Below the pieces are notes generated by a model. It was not told the DNA's origin. It ran no database searches and saw only the letters and a list, made by a program, of their open reading frames with translations. From contig NZ_JAUOPN010000010.1 of assembly GCF_030547005.1 (NCBI RefSeq), positions 1-64,000 of the forward strand: a DNA stretch of 64,000 nt, read 5' to 3'. Of this stretch, positions 1 to 8,912 are shown one piece after another; within the stretch, counting starts at the first letter, position 1, and every line of letters begins with the position of its first letter. The stretch is from Maribacter sp. 1_MG-2023 (GTDB taxonomy: Bacteria > Bacteroidota > Bacteroidia > Flavobacteriales > Flavobacteriaceae). A program made the position numbers and the translations under genes.

Positions 1-108
1 TCCGATTTTTATATCCACAATATATCTCAGGTAATCCTAAGCAAAAAGAACATTAGCGATGCCAAATTACTTACAACGGAATTGTATAAGATTAGTTGCG
101 TGATTTAA
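1..108 (+). other. left edge: possible 3' tail of a gene outside the window
   Basis: Two plus-strand frames are open from the first base: one stops at 54-56 (short Pro/Gln/Lys-containing tail ending KQKEH) and one stops at 106-108. Either could be the C-terminus of a gene that starts outside the window, and nothing here decides between them. I do not recognise either tail. Confidence 0.25.
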
Positions 109-206
109 GCACTAAAGTTAGCAAATAAATCACAGATAGAAAGTCCGCAAGGACTTTCGTAAGTAGGCTATCACTAGCAATTAGTTTTATACGGTGTTAC
201 CTGTAG
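84..206. repeat. hairpin-rich cassette boundary, left of the MORN gene
   Basis: A long imperfect palindrome: 84-99 pairs with 177-192 (13 of 16 positions), with an inner hairpin aaagtcc/ggacttt at 140-156. It ends in GTTACCTGTA (196-205), whose exact reverse complement lies at 1282-1291 on the other side of the next gene. The layout recalls cassette recombination sites, but canonical integron attC core sequences (RYYYAAC/GTTRRRY) are not present and no recombinase is visible. Confidence 0.45.
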
Positions 207-212
207 TTTTTA

Positions 213-1259
213 TTAATCCTTTTTTATTTCTTTTTCCTTTGTTAATAAGTTAAAAATGATTTTACTTCTTGTATTTATAATGTACAATTTATCATCTTTA
301 AAATAATTTTTCACTAATGAATCACAATGATTCATACCATTTTCTCTAAACCAGACTAATTGATTAAAAACTTCACCGCTGTCCAAATCTAGCAAGTAAT
401 AATTTCTTGTTTTTGCTATAAAAATCCAATTATTATATCCTAAAGAGTAATTTGCAATTGAGTTAATGCCTAATTGAAATTTAGGTATTATGAATTTTTC
501 ATTATTGGAATTGATTGAAGCATAATTCATATTTAATCCAGGTTGTGTTTCTTCGCTGTAAACATTTTCAAGCCAAATTTCAAAGGATTTGTAGGTATGT
601 GCTCCATAAGCCCAAAATTTAGTTTCACTAATATGCTCATTATTTTTAAAGCTATTTTTTGATTTTAAATTCTTATTCTGATGCCATTCTTTCCATATTC
701 CTTCTCTAAAACCTTTTTTATCATAGTTTTCGATTCTTTTTTTATTTCCATTTTCAAAGAAATATTTCCAACTATTAATTTTTTGTGAATTGCTATACTC
801 TCCGTGAGATAAAATTTGTCCGTTTGAATAATATTCTGTCCAAATCCCTTGTCTTAAATAATTATGTGATTGCCCTTCAACTTTAATCTGTCCATTTTGA
901 AAGAAATTATCTTCTTTTAAATGTAAATAGTAATCTTGTAAAAGTGCTTTATATAAGATGAGTGGTATATTACAAACTTCAGGTTCAGGCGCATTAATTC
1001 CGTAAATAAACTCAATTCGTATATTTTTATTTTCAATAATATCAATATCATATCCTTCGTAACTAGGTAATCCTAACTCTCTTAAGTGAGCTTGGTCAAT
1101 TTTATCAAATTTATTTAATAAATGAGATTCACATTCCCTTAAAGCTAACTCAAGTCTTAATAAGTCATTCGTTACAGTTAAAAGAAATAAAGCATATTCA
1201 AAATTTACGATTTTATTTTTTTGTAAAACTATTGTAATGTAATCATGAATGTTTGTCAT
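213..1259 (-). CDS. MORN/YwqK-like repeat protein, accessory
   Basis: A 348-residue protein with no signal peptide. Residues about 122-205 carry three to four degenerate repeats of the form NGQ-hydrophobic-x-x-x-G-x-W-x-x-Y/F, which resemble the MORN-like variant repeats of YwqK-family antitoxin proteins. The N-terminal 100 residues are helical and Asn/Glu/Leu rich, and the C-terminal third is unrecognised. The coding sequence is much richer in A and T than the metabolic genes further right, consistent with recent acquisition. It is flanked by a perfect 10-bp inverted repeat (196-205 and 1282-1291), so it looks like a one-gene cassette. ATG start at 1259. An antitoxin role is only a family-level guess, since no toxin gene is adjacent. 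Function unknown. Confidence 0.6.
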   Translation of the reverse strand: MTNIHDYITIVLQKNKIVNFEYALFLLTVTNDLLRLELALRECESHLLNKFDKIDQAHLRELGLPSYEGYDIDIIENKNIRIEFIYGINAPEPEVCNIPLILYKALLQDYYLHLKEDNFFQNGQIKVEGQSHNYLRQGIWTEYYSNGQILSHGEYSNSQKINSWKYFFENGNKKRIENYDKKGFREGIWKEWHQNKNLKSKNSFKNNEHISETKFWAYGAHTYKSFEIWLENVYSEETQPGLNMNYASINSNNEKFIIPKFQLGINSIANYSLGYNNWIFIAKTRNYYLLDLDSGEVFNQLVWFRENGMNHCDSLVKNYFKDDKLYIINTRSKIIFNLLTKEKEIKKD

Positions 1260-1281
1260 TGTCTACGATGTCTCGTTAAAT

Positions 1282-1484
1282 TACAGGTAACGGTTTAGCT
1301 AAGCGTAGTGCGGAGATAAGGAAACTTTTCGTTTCCGTCTTAGCACTAAGCTAAAGCTTATTGTTTAGTTTTATTTTTTCTTTTCCAAAGCTAAATCCAT
1401 AAGATTTAGCGACTTTATAAATATAGACAAACCATTCCGTTTTAGCCCTAAAGTCCGCATTACGTATAGGTTGTGTTGGCATGC
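1282..1484. repeat. hairpin-rich boundary between the two accessory genes
   Basis: The segment starts with TACAGGTAAC (1282-1291), the mate of 196-205, and ends with GTTGGCATGC (1475-1484), the mate of 2227-2236. Between them lies a strong hairpin (ggaaac 1319-1324 against gtttcc 1330-1335) flanked by further complementary words (agctaag / agcactaagct). No open reading frame of note is present. It appears to be a shared junction of two neighbouring single-gene cassettes. Confidence 0.45.
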
Positions 1485-1485
1485 G

Positions 1486-2205
1486 TTATTTTTTTTTCAT
1501 ATCGAATTCGCAAACTATTGGTAAATGGTCACTAATCTTAAGCCATTGATTTACATCCCCAACTTCCATTTTCTGTAATCCGTTTTGAAAGTCCACACTC
1601 GCAAAAACATAATCGATATGATATGGTTTTTCTAGTTTCCTTTGCAGATAGAAAGTCGGTCGAGTTTCTACACCTTGCTCTTCTTTAAAATATTTGTGAT
1701 ATAAGCTTTTAATTCCAATTTCACTTAGTTCTTTCACAACATCTGAGTGATTCCACCACCTGTCCCATTTGTCCCAGATTTTGTTGCTATTTAGGTCACC
1801 GATTATTAAACTTTTATGTAATTGAGATTTGTTAAGTTGTAGATATTTCCACAATTGCCCAATATAACCGAAAGTAGGGGATTTGTTATTGTGAGTCCAA
1901 ACAGCAAGAAGATTAAAGTCTTCATTCACTGAACAAGGAAGAAAGTGTTTGACTTTATGATTTTTATAAATATCAGACCAATCTAGCTTTTCCAATTTTA
2001 CATTGGTATTTGCAAAAATCCCTATTCCTTTGTTTTTGGTATCACCAATCCACAGATGGTTTATAGCCCAATTTTTATATTCGGCATGTTTAGTTTCAGC
2101 TGGGTTTTCACATTCTTGTACTATGTAAATATCAGCATTATAGTCCAACAACGATTCGAACTTATTTCTTAATGCACCGTTACAATTCCAAGTTATAATT
2201 TTCAA
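1486..2205 (-). CDS. endonuclease/exonuclease/phosphatase (EEP) family protein
   Basis: A 239-residue compact EEP fold of the DNase I/exonuclease III type. Visible motifs in order: the N-terminal ITWNCNG strand (residues 4-10) with the catalytic Asn, QECE (about 30-33) with the metal-binding Glu, GDLNSN (about 137-142), and the C-terminal SDHLP (about 226-230) with the catalytic Asp-His pair. All core catalytic positions are therefore present. The start codon is TTG at 2205: an in-frame stop lies just upstream, and the protein begins exactly at the family's first beta-strand. There is no signal peptide, so it is probably cytoplasmic. The substrate (DNA, RNA or a phosphoester) cannot be told. 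It is bracketed by the 10-bp inverted repeat GTTGGCATGC (1475-1484 / 2227-2236), like its neighbour. Confidence 0.75.
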   Translation of the reverse strand: MKIITWNCNGALRNKFESLLDYNADIYIVQECENPAETKHAEYKNWAINHLWIGDTKNKGIGIFANTNVKLEKLDWSDIYKNHKVKHFLPCSVNEDFNLLAVWTHNNKSPTFGYIGQLWKYLQLNKSQLHKSLIIGDLNSNKIWDKWDRWWNHSDVVKELSEIGIKSLYHKYFKEEQGVETRPTFYLQRKLEKPYHIDYVFASVDFQNGLQKMEVGDVNQWLKISDHLPIVCEFDMKKK

Positions 2206-2226
2206 TTTTGGTTAGATTTTTATAAT

Positions 2227-2256
2227 GCATGCCAACAACTGTATAAGATAACAAGT
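2227..2256. repeat. right-hand cassette end repeat
   Basis: GCATGCCAAC (2227-2236) is the exact reverse complement of 1475-1484. It is followed by gtataagat (2241-2249), which also occurs at 84-92 in the left boundary. The recurrence of this word at both outer ends of the block supports a common boundary element. Confidence 0.45.
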
Positions 2257-2292
2257 TACTATATCCATCTTATATGCCAACTAATATAAAAC

Positions 2293-2321
2293 AAAAAAAC
2301 CATCACTTTCCAGTGATGGTT
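2293..2321 (-). terminator. rho-independent terminator of tkt-tal
   Basis: Perfect 10-bp stem (2298-2307 / 2312-2321) with a TTCC loop on the plus strand. On the minus strand it is followed by a run of seven T (complement of 2293-2299), about 30 nt after the tal stop codon. Confidence 0.85.
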
Positions 2322-2350
2322 CTCGATATCAATAGCTTAAATCTTACGAC

Positions 2351-3004
2351 TTAGTTTCCTTTTTGGTAATCAGCTAAGAACTTAGCTAAACCGCTATCAG
2401 TTAATGGGTGCTTTAAAAGTCCGACAATTGAACTTAAACCACCAGTCATTACATCAGCACCAATTTTAGCACAGTCGATAATATGCATTACGTGACGTAC
2501 AGATGCTGCAAGAATTTGAGTTTCGTAACCGTAGTTATCATAGATCAAACGAATATCAGCGATCAATCCTAATCCGTCTGTTGAGATATCATCTAAACGA
2601 CCAATGAATGGCGATACGTAAGTTGCACCTGCCTTAGCAGCCAATAATGCTTGACCAGAAGAGAATACCAATGTACAGTTAGTTCTGTATCCTTTATCAG
2701 AGAAATACTTAATTGCCTTTACACCTTCCTTGATCATAGGTACTTTAATTACGATTTGTGGGCTAATTTTAACCAACTTCTCGCCTTCCGCGATCATACC
2801 TTCATAATCGGTAGAAATAACCTCAGCACTTACGTCACCGTCAACTACATCACATATTTTCTTGTAATGCGCCAAAATGTTATCTGCACCAGTAATGCCT
2901 TCCTTTGCCATTAAAGACGGGTTTGTTGTAACACCATCTAAAATACCCATATCTTGAGCTTCTTTGATTTCGTCTAAATTCGCTGTATCTATAAAAAATT
3001 TCAT
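2351..3004 (-). CDS. tal: transaldolase (TalC/FSA-type)
   Basis: Transaldolase of the non-oxidative pentose phosphate pathway, transferring a dihydroxyacetone unit between sugar phosphates in the cytoplasm. At 217 residues it is the short decameric TalC / fructose-6-phosphate aldolase-like form. The N-terminus [13 protein letters not shown] and the GVTTNPSL motif (24-31) are family hallmarks, and Lys87 in QIVIKVPM is the Schiff-base lysine. It is the second gene of a two-gene operon after transketolase (56-nt gap) and is followed by a clear terminator. Within the family, true transaldolase and fructose-6-phosphate aldolase are hard to separate by sequence; the tkt partner favours transaldolase. 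Confidence 0.93.
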   Translation of the reverse strand: MKFFIDTANLDEIKEAQDMGILDGVTTNPSLMAKEGITGADNILAHYKKICDVVDGDVSAEVISTDYEGMIAEGEKLVKISPQIVIKVPMIKEGVKAIKYFSDKGYRTNCTLVFSSGQALLAAKAGATYVSPFIGRLDDISTDGLGLIADIRLIYDNYGYETQILAASVRHVMHIIDCAKIGADVMTGGLSSIVGLLKHPLTDSGLAKFLADYQKGN

Positions 3005-3060
3005 CTTTTTCTAATTTTTAATTTATAATGAATGTCTTTAGGGCAAACCCTAAAAATCGT

Positions 3061-5091
3061 TTACTTTAAAAAATCTATTACTTGTTGGTATACTTGATCA
3101 CCGGTGAATCCGAATTTTTCATTAAGTACCGTTGCTGGTGCAGAATAACCAAAATGCTCTAAACCGAACACTTTTCCGTTTGCTCCTGCTAATCCTTCCA
3201 AGTTTACAGGAAGACCTGCTGTAAGTCCAAAAACTGGTTTATTTGGCGGAATCACTTTTTCTTGGTAAGCTTCTGACTGTTGTCTAAAAATACCTTCAGA
3301 TGGTATAGAAGCAATGTTCACTTTTAAACCTTCTTTCTCTTCCAATAATTTAGTTGCCGCTACCAAAGTTGCAACTTCAGAACCATTAGCAATCAAAATA
3401 ACATCTGGATCGGCTACTTCTTGTATTAAGTATCCTCCTTTTTCTGCTCCTAAAGCCTCCTGATAACGGTTACCACTTTTCGCAGGAAGATCTTTTATCC
3501 CTTGACGAGATAAAATAAGTCCGGTCGGAGTCTTTTGGTTTTCCATTGCCATTTTCCAAGCTACATTTGTTTCTTGAGAATCTGCAGGACGCAATGCTAC
3601 GAAACTTTGCTCGTGGCTGTGATTCTTTAATTTCTCTAACAAACGTATTTGAGCTTCTTGCTCTATTGGTTGGTGTGTTGGTCCGTCCTCACCTACTCTA
3701 AAAGCATCATGTGTCCAAACAAACTTAACCGGTAATTCTTGAATACAGCTTAAACGAATAGCTGGTTTCATATAATCAGAGAATACAAAGAATGTTGCTA
3801 CTACAGCCATTACCCCACCGTGAAGTGCGATACCGTTTGCCATAGTTGCCATTGTTAATTCCGCTACACCTGCTTGTAAGAATGCGCCAGAGAAATCACC
3901 TTTCTTTAAAATGTGTGTTTTCTTTAAGAATCCGTCTGTTTTATCACTGTTCGACAAATCTGCAGATGATACAATCATATTCTCTACATTTTGCGCTAAA
4001 TACGCTAAAACGTTAGAGGATGCTGCACGAGTTGCCTGACCTTCTTTCTGTGCTACAGAACTAAAATCTAATTCTGGTAATTTACCTTCTAAGAAACCAT
4101 CTAATTTTGCAGAAAGCTCAGCATTTTCTGAACGCCATGCATCGATCTCTCTTTTCTTAGCTTGTGCTTCGTCTTTCTTCTTATTGATAATACCTTCGTA
4201 GTACTCTTCTACTTTTGAATAGATATCAAAAGGATTTGCTACGTCTGCACCTAAGTTCAATAAGGTCTTTTCATAATCTGCACCTGTATCGCCAATTGGC
4301 TTACCGTGTAGTTCTGTATACCCTTCATAAGGCGTGCCGTCTGCAGTTACACAGCCTTTACCCATTATCGTTTGACCGATAATCAACGTAGGCTTCTCTG
4401 TTTCCGCATTAGCATCTGTAAGTGCTTTTCTTATTTGATCATGGTCATGGCCGTCGATAGTTACAACTTTCCATCCCCATGCCTCATATTTCATTGCCGT
4501 ATTCTCTGAAGTAACCTCATCTGTTTTAGATGATAATTGAACATCATTAGAATCATAGAACATAATAAAATTGCTCAAGCCTAAGTGACCTGCAATTCTA
4601 CCTGCACCTTGAGAGATTTCTTCTTGTACACCACCATCAGAAATAAAACCATAAATTTTATGGTTCATCCAATCTCCAAAACGTGCTTTCAAAAAGTTAG
4701 CCGCTACTGCAGCACCAACACCCATAGTATGACCTTGACCTAATGGTCCAGATGTGTTTTCTATACCTCTTGCAACATCAACTTCTGGGTGGCCCGGTGT
4801 TACCGATCCCCATTGTCTAAAATTAGCTACATCGTCTTTTTCATAATTACCCAATAAATAATACTGAGCGTACATTAAAGTAGATAAGTGCCCAGCATCC
4901 ATGAAAAAACGGTCACGAAACGGCCACTTCATATCAGAAGGATCGTAGTTGAAAAATTCAGAATATAAAATGTGCATGTAGTCTGCGCCTCCCATTGGGC
5001 CACCTGGATGTCCAGAGTTTGCCTTTTCTACCATCGCTACAGCCAATGCCCTTATATTATCGGCTGCTAATTGATCTAGTTCCTTGTTCAT
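3061..5091 (-). CDS. tkt: transketolase
   Basis: Full-length 676-residue transketolase (thiamine diphosphate and Mg-dependent), moving two-carbon units between ketoses and aldoses in the pentose phosphate pathway. The N-terminal domain has the SGHPGGPMGGADY motif (about 26-38), TPGHPE (about 98) and the pyrophosphate-binding region around SDGGVQEE (about 151-158). The central pyrimidine-binding domain has DGPTHQP (about 470). The C-terminal domain is complete. First gene of the tkt-tal operon. A -7-like TATCTTTG lies on the minus strand at 5158-5151, giving a leader of about 55 nt. Confidence 0.97.
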   Translation of the reverse strand: MNKELDQLAADNIRALAVAMVEKANSGHPGGPMGGADYMHILYSEFFNYDPSDMKWPFRDRFFMDAGHLSTLMYAQYYLLGNYEKDDVANFRQWGSVTPGHPEVDVARGIENTSGPLGQGHTMGVGAAVAANFLKARFGDWMNHKIYGFISDGGVQEEISQGAGRIAGHLGLSNFIMFYDSNDVQLSSKTDEVTSENTAMKYEAWGWKVVTIDGHDHDQIRKALTDANAETEKPTLIIGQTIMGKGCVTADGTPYEGYTELHGKPIGDTGADYEKTLLNLGADVANPFDIYSKVEEYYEGIINKKKDEAQAKKREIDAWRSENAELSAKLDGFLEGKLPELDFSSVAQKEGQATRAASSNVLAYLAQNVENMIVSSADLSNSDKTDGFLKKTHILKKGDFSGAFLQAGVAELTMATMANGIALHGGVMAVVATFFVFSDYMKPAIRLSCIQELPVKFVWTHDAFRVGEDGPTHQPIEQEAQIRLLEKLKNHSHEQSFVALRPADSQETNVAWKMAMENQKTPTGLILSRQGIKDLPAKSGNRYQEALGAEKGGYLIQEVADPDVILIANGSEVATLVAATKLLEEKEGLKVNIASIPSEGIFRQQSEAYQEKVIPPNKPVFGLTAGLPVNLEGLAGANGKVFGLEHFGYSAPATVLNEKFGFTGDQVYQQVIDFLK

Positions 5092-5494
5092 TATATTATT
5101 AGATTATTTTTCAGGTTCGTGTTTATTTTATGATCTACTAAAATCTCTCCCAAAGATACTTTATATAAGGCGCTAATTAAAATATTTAGCCCAACATAAT
5201 TCTATAGAATTCAAGTCATAAGCGCTCATACACCACTAGTTTCGCATAAATATTATTGCGAAAGGGTTTTCGAAAACATTCTGTGAATCATTTTTTAACC
5301 CAATTCACCTTTAATTACTATAAGTAAGACACTTACGCTGTACATTTGCACGCTTTATGCATTTTTAGTGAAGACGTATTACTGTAAGTTTTTATCGATT
5401 TCAAATTTTTATAAAACTGACAACCTTTGTTATGTAACGTTTTTATGGTATTCTGTTTATTTCAGATGCTCACCAAAACACTATAATTACGCTT
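5092..5494. promoter_or_regulatory. divergent intergenic region, tkt / esterase
   Basis: 403 bp without a gene. Minus strand: TATCTTTG at 5158-5151, a likely -7 element for tkt. Plus strand: TACATTTG at 5341-5348, a possible -7 element, but about 140 nt from the next start and without a clear -33 TTG. Neither regulator's operator (GTAAC-N4-GTTAC or TGAY-N4-RTCA) is present, so this region seems to lie outside the Crp/Fnr networks described to its right. Confidence 0.45.
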
Positions 5495-6421
5495 ATGACC
5501 TCAAAAACAACATTGCATATATTTAGTTACTTCATTATATTATTTGGTTTCTTTTCTACCAGTAGCCCCACATTTGCACAAGATTCAAACTCCAAACCGG
5601 ATGCCGTTCAGATGAGAACCTATAATTATGCCGATACACTACAACTTGATTTTTATACTATCCCATCTAATGGCATAGAACTTAAACCAACAGTTGTTTT
5701 AGTGCATGGTGGTGGCTTTACAGCCGGACAACGGAATGGTGGCGATGAAAAAAGATTGAGTACTTATCTAGCTAAAAAAGGATTTAACGTAGCTTCTATA
5801 AATTACAGACTTTCTAGAAAAGGGAAATCTTTTGGGTGCGTTTGCCCAACATCTATAAAAATTGATACCTACGTTGAGGCGGTTGCCGATTTGTCTAAGG
5901 CGATAAATTACATAACAAAAGATTCATTACCCTTTAAAACCGACCCGACAAAAATATTCTTAATAGGAAGCAGCGCGGGTGCCGAAACCGTTTTGAATTT
6001 TCAATTTATGCGATACGATTATCGTTTTAAAAGACTGCCCTACCCTAATGCTAAAATTGCAGGATTAGTAAGTTTTTCTGGTGCTGTATTGGATGAGAAT
6101 TATATTGATGCCAGCAATAAGACTCCTGCCCTGTTTTTTCACGGAGTTAAAGATTCCATTGTCCCTTATGATACGAATCCGCATCGGTTTTGCAAGCCAA
6201 CAGATGTTGGTTTCCTACAAATCAACGGACCCAAAGCTATTGCCGAACGCCTTTCTGAGATAGATGGAAATTACAAAGTGTATTACAATGAAGAAGGCGG
6301 ACACGAATGGGCCTCACTCGGATTTAAATTTCCTGATTTGATTCATGAATTTTTAATGGCAATCTTACATGGAGAAACTACTATGAAGGATTTTGAATCG
6401 ATTACTTCACCCAATAGATAG
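5495..6421 (+). CDS. secreted alpha/beta-hydrolase (esterase/lipase-like)
   Basis: 308 residues with an N-terminal signal peptide (hydrophobic stretch 10-27 ending near FAQ), so exported. The fold is an alpha/beta-hydrolase of the BD-FAE/esterase type. The oxyanion-hole motif VLVHGGGF lies around 68-75, the nucleophile elbow GSSAG around 157-161, the acid Asp in GVKDSIVPY around 218, and the catalytic His in GGHEW around 258. The catalytic triad therefore appears complete. The substrate is unknown. It stands alone and is convergent with the VIT1-like gene only 12 bp away. Confidence 0.8.
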   Translation: MTSKTTLHIFSYFIILFGFFSTSSPTFAQDSNSKPDAVQMRTYNYADTLQLDFYTIPSNGIELKPTVVLVHGGGFTAGQRNGGDEKRLSTYLAKKGFNVASINYRLSRKGKSFGCVCPTSIKIDTYVEAVADLSKAINYITKDSLPFKTDPTKIFLIGSSAGAETVLNFQFMRYDYRFKRLPYPNAKIAGLVSFSGAVLDENYIDASNKTPALFFHGVKDSIVPYDTNPHRFCKPTDVGFLQINGPKAIAERLSEIDGNYKVYYNEEGGHEWASLGFKFPDLIHEFLMAILHGETTMKDFESITSPNR

Positions 6422-6433
6422 AAAAAAATAACA

Positions 6434-7123
6434 CTACGCCACATTTACCTCGAACAAATGCCCGATCAATGCAGTGATAACCATGGCTACCGTACCCCAA
6501 AAGCTAATTCTTAAAACGGCTGTCAGAATATTTGAACCGCCTGCCTTTGCTGCAATAGCACCTAACACCGCTAGAAACAGAACAGCAAAACCATATTGCA
6601 CATATTCCATTTGTTCTAACGGACCAAAATAAGCTACCAGAACAGGAAGTAATCCACCGAAAACGAAAGATGCACCAGACGATAATGCCGCCAATAACGG
6701 ATTTGCCTGTGTAATATCATTAATACCCAGCTCATCTCTTGCATGTGCACCCAAGGCATCATGTGCCGTTAACTGTGTAGCTACTTGTAACGCCAAACCT
6801 GAATCTAAACCGCGCTCTTCATAAATTAAAGCGAGTTCTTTAAGTTCTTCTTCTGGCATTTCTTCTAGCTCTTTCATCTCGCGAGCTAGATCGGCTTTTT
6901 CTAAATCTTCTTGCGAACTTACAGATACATACTCCCCTGCAGCCATTGACAAGGCACCTGCAACCAAACCTGCAACACCTGCTAAAATAATTGGCTCTCT
7001 AGTTGTGCTTGCCGCTGCGACACCTATAACCAAACTTGCTGTGGACAAAATACCATCATTAGCACCAAGTACTGCCGCTCGCAACCAATTACTCCGCGTA
7101 CCATAATGTTTTTCGTCTTGCAT
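6434..7123 (-). CDS. VIT1/CCC1 family transporter
   Basis: 229-residue integral membrane protein of the VIT1/CCC1 (vacuolar iron transporter-like) family, with the diagnostic NDGILSTASLVIGVAAA first transmembrane segment (about 22-39) and the GALSMAAGEYVSV second segment (about 56-68). A charged middle stretch rich in Glu (about 75-100) corresponds to the cytoplasmic metal-binding region, and three C-terminal membrane segments follow. Known members carry Fe2+ or Mn2+ out of the cytoplasm. It starts 28 nt after rpiA and is probably co-transcribed with it, though a functional link is not evident. Confidence 0.88.
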   Translation of the reverse strand: MQDEKHYGTRSNWLRAAVLGANDGILSTASLVIGVAAASTTREPIILAGVAGLVAGALSMAAGEYVSVSSQEDLEKADLAREMKELEEMPEEELKELALIYEERGLDSGLALQVATQLTAHDALGAHARDELGINDITQANPLLAALSSGASFVFGGLLPVLVAYFGPLEQMEYVQYGFAVLFLAVLGAIAAKAGGSNILTAVLRISFWGTVAMVITALIGHLFEVNVA

Positions 7124-7151
7124 AGTTTGTGAATTTTACTGTAGTTAACTA

Positions 7152-7829
7152 CTATCGCTTTTTTACAATAGCCTTCTCCCCTTTGCCAATAATAACCAAA
7201 TTAGTAGTGGTTAAGAATAATCCGGTTTCTACGATACCTGGGATTGTTTTTAATTGCTGCTCTAAATCTGTCAGCTTTATATCAGTATCCCAAATATCAA
7301 TATCAACGATATCGTTATTCTCATCGGTTTTATAATCGTCAGCACCCCTCTTTCGCTGTACAGGAAACAATTTCATTGATTCTAATTCTTTAATAATAAG
7401 TTGTGTAGCAAAGGGTATCGTTTCAATAGGCAATTTGAACTTACCTAGTTTAGCAACATTCTTAGAAGAATCTGCAATAATAATATTCATATCAGAATTA
7501 TGGGCGACGATTTTTTCACGTAGTAACGCTCCACCTCCGCCTTTGATCAATTGAAAGTCTTCATCGACCTCATCCGCACCATCAATGGTAACATCTAATC
7601 TTTTAGCTTCTGCAAGAGTAATCACATGTATACCCAGTTTTCTTGCCAATTTTTCGGTTTCGTCAGAAGTTGCAACGGCTTTGATTTTTAGTCCGTTCAT
7701 TACCATTTCGCCTATTGCCTCTATCATATAAAATGCAGTAGACCCAGTGCCTAGACCAACGATCATTCCAGATTTTATATATTTTACCGCTTCTAATGCT
7801 GCTACTTTCTTCTCGTTTACCGTGCTCAC
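7152..7829 (-). CDS. rpiA: ribose-5-phosphate isomerase A
   Basis: 225-residue RpiA interconverting ribose 5-phosphate and ribulose 5-phosphate. Family motifs are intact: GLGTGSTA (25-32) for phosphate binding, DGADEVD (about 83-89) with the catalytic Asp, and KGGGGALLREKI (about 96-107) with the catalytic Lys/Glu. Third pentose phosphate gene in this part of the window but in a separate unit from tkt-tal. A -7-like TATCTTTA on the minus strand (7866-7859) gives a leader of about 25 nt. ATG start at 7829 with lysine-rich N-terminus is typical. Confidence 0.96.
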   Translation of the reverse strand: MSTVNEKKVAALEAVKYIKSGMIVGLGTGSTAFYMIEAIGEMVMNGLKIKAVATSDETEKLARKLGIHVITLAEAKRLDVTIDGADEVDEDFQLIKGGGGALLREKIVAHNSDMNIIIADSSKNVAKLGKFKLPIETIPFATQLIIKELESMKLFPVQRKRGADDYKTDENNDIVDIDIWDTDIKLTDLEQQLKTIPGIVETGLFLTTTNLVIIGKGEKAIVKKR

Positions 7830-7959
7830 TTTTTGGTTGTATTATGGTTATTTGGCTATAAAGATATTTAGAATTAATTGATAGCATTCATCAAAGCATT
7901 AAGTAATGCCTAAAATTTTGTGATGAAACCTTCGCTAATAATTATCTAAAGGGAAGATC

Positions 7960-8832
7960 TTAATGACTGATACTGATGTTATTTTCAATTAACTGTAATG
8001 ATAACATTGGCACATGGCAGCAGAAAATTGATTTACCTACTATATAATCATTGCATAATTTTCTTAAATAACTATTGGTATTGTTAGACACAACAAGTAA
8101 CTGACAATTAGTATGATCAACATACCTCTTTAAAGTGGTTGTTAAAGAATGTTCGGTATCTAGTTTGTAGAAATTATGATATATAGACCCTAGTTTTTCA
8201 GCTATAATCTCATGATTTATATGTTGTAACTCTGTGATCTGTGGCGTAGCATTTTGAATACTTGCAATTTGTACCGTACTATTAAAATACCGTGCCAATT
8301 CTACTACCGGGCTTAATTCATCGCTTTTAAATAAATGATTGAGTTCTGATACAACAGAAATCGAATGTAAGTTTTCAAAAACTGCCCTTGGAGGTATTAC
8401 CATAATTGGGCATTTATTGACATGGTTTAATATTCTTACCGTATTTCTACCTAAAAAAATAGATTCATCATCTGCACCACCGCTGGCACTCATAATTACA
8501 AAATCTATGTGCTGTTTTTCAACAACTTCTTTTACTTCGTCAATAAGCATTGAGAAGCTAGAAATTGTTTTATAGTTATGAAGCGGATTATTGTATTGTT
8601 TTTTGATGTGCTGAAGAGTCTTTTTCAATCCTTTTTCTGATGCTGTTTGTGCAGAATAATCTTTAGCGGCTTCCGTTACTCTCCCCGCCATTAAACGGTT
8701 ACTATGTAATTCTGGAGTATAGGCATTTAATAAATGGAATACACATTCAGATTCTGCGAATAATTGCAAGGCATACTGTATTGCATTCCATGCAGGTTGT
8801 GAAAAATCGGTCGGTATTAATATATTTTTCAT
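7960..8832 (-). CDS. tandem universal stress protein (UspA family)
   Basis: 290 residues made of two UspA-like domains: residues 1-145 start with the canonical ILIPTDFSQPAWNAIQYA strand-loop, and 150-285 form a second, more diverged copy. The first domain keeps a degenerate nucleotide-binding loop (GGADDESIFLGRNTVRILN, about 121-139). Cytoplasmic; role in stress or energy limitation is family knowledge. It follows the FNR-like gene by 80 bp and has its own class G operator (8887-8898) and -7 TACATTTA at minus-strand 8863-8856, so it should respond to the FNR-like regulator directly. Confidence 0.88.
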   Translation of the reverse strand: MKNILIPTDFSQPAWNAIQYALQLFAESECVFHLLNAYTPELHSNRLMAGRVTEAAKDYSAQTASEKGLKKTLQHIKKQYNNPLHNYKTISSFSMLIDEVKEVVEKQHIDFVIMSASGGADDESIFLGRNTVRILNHVNKCPIMVIPPRAVFENLHSISVVSELNHLFKSDELSPVVELARYFNSTVQIASIQNATPQITELQHINHEIIAEKLGSIYHNFYKLDTEHSLTTTLKRYVDHTNCQLLVVSNNTNSYLRKLCNDYIVGKSIFCCHVPMLSLQLIENNISISH

Positions 8833-8855
8833 AAATGAGACACATCATTTGATGA

Positions 8856-8898
8856 TAAATGTAGCCTCCCTACAGAACTGAAACTATGACATTTATCA
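8856..8898 (-). promoter_or_regulatory. class G Crp/Fnr operator and promoter of the stress protein gene
   Basis: Operator TGAC-ATTT-ATCA at 8887-8898 (centre 8892.5). On the minus strand TACATTTA (8863-8856) fits the Bacteroidota -7 element and starts exactly 29.5 bp from the operator centre. Predicted leader about 20 nt. Confidence 0.75.
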
Positions 8899-8912
8899 GA
8901 ATACTAAAAAAT

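Noticed and set aside
84..2256. True integron with attC sites
   Set aside because: No integrase gene and no canonical attC core sequences; only the general cassette-like layout is kept as a finding.
2651..2914. Plus-strand frame inside tal
   Set aside because: Lies wholly within the well-supported transaldolase gene in an opposite frame; no promoter or family match.
5341..5348. TACATTTG as promoter of the esterase gene
   Set aside because: About 140 nt from the start codon and lacking a -33 TTG; kept only as a note in the intergenic entry.
7879..7895. TTGAT...ATCAA inverted repeat upstream of rpiA as an FNR box
   Set aside because: The spacer is 7 nt, not the 4 nt of all other sites, and no -7 element lies at 29.5 bp. 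Likely chance.
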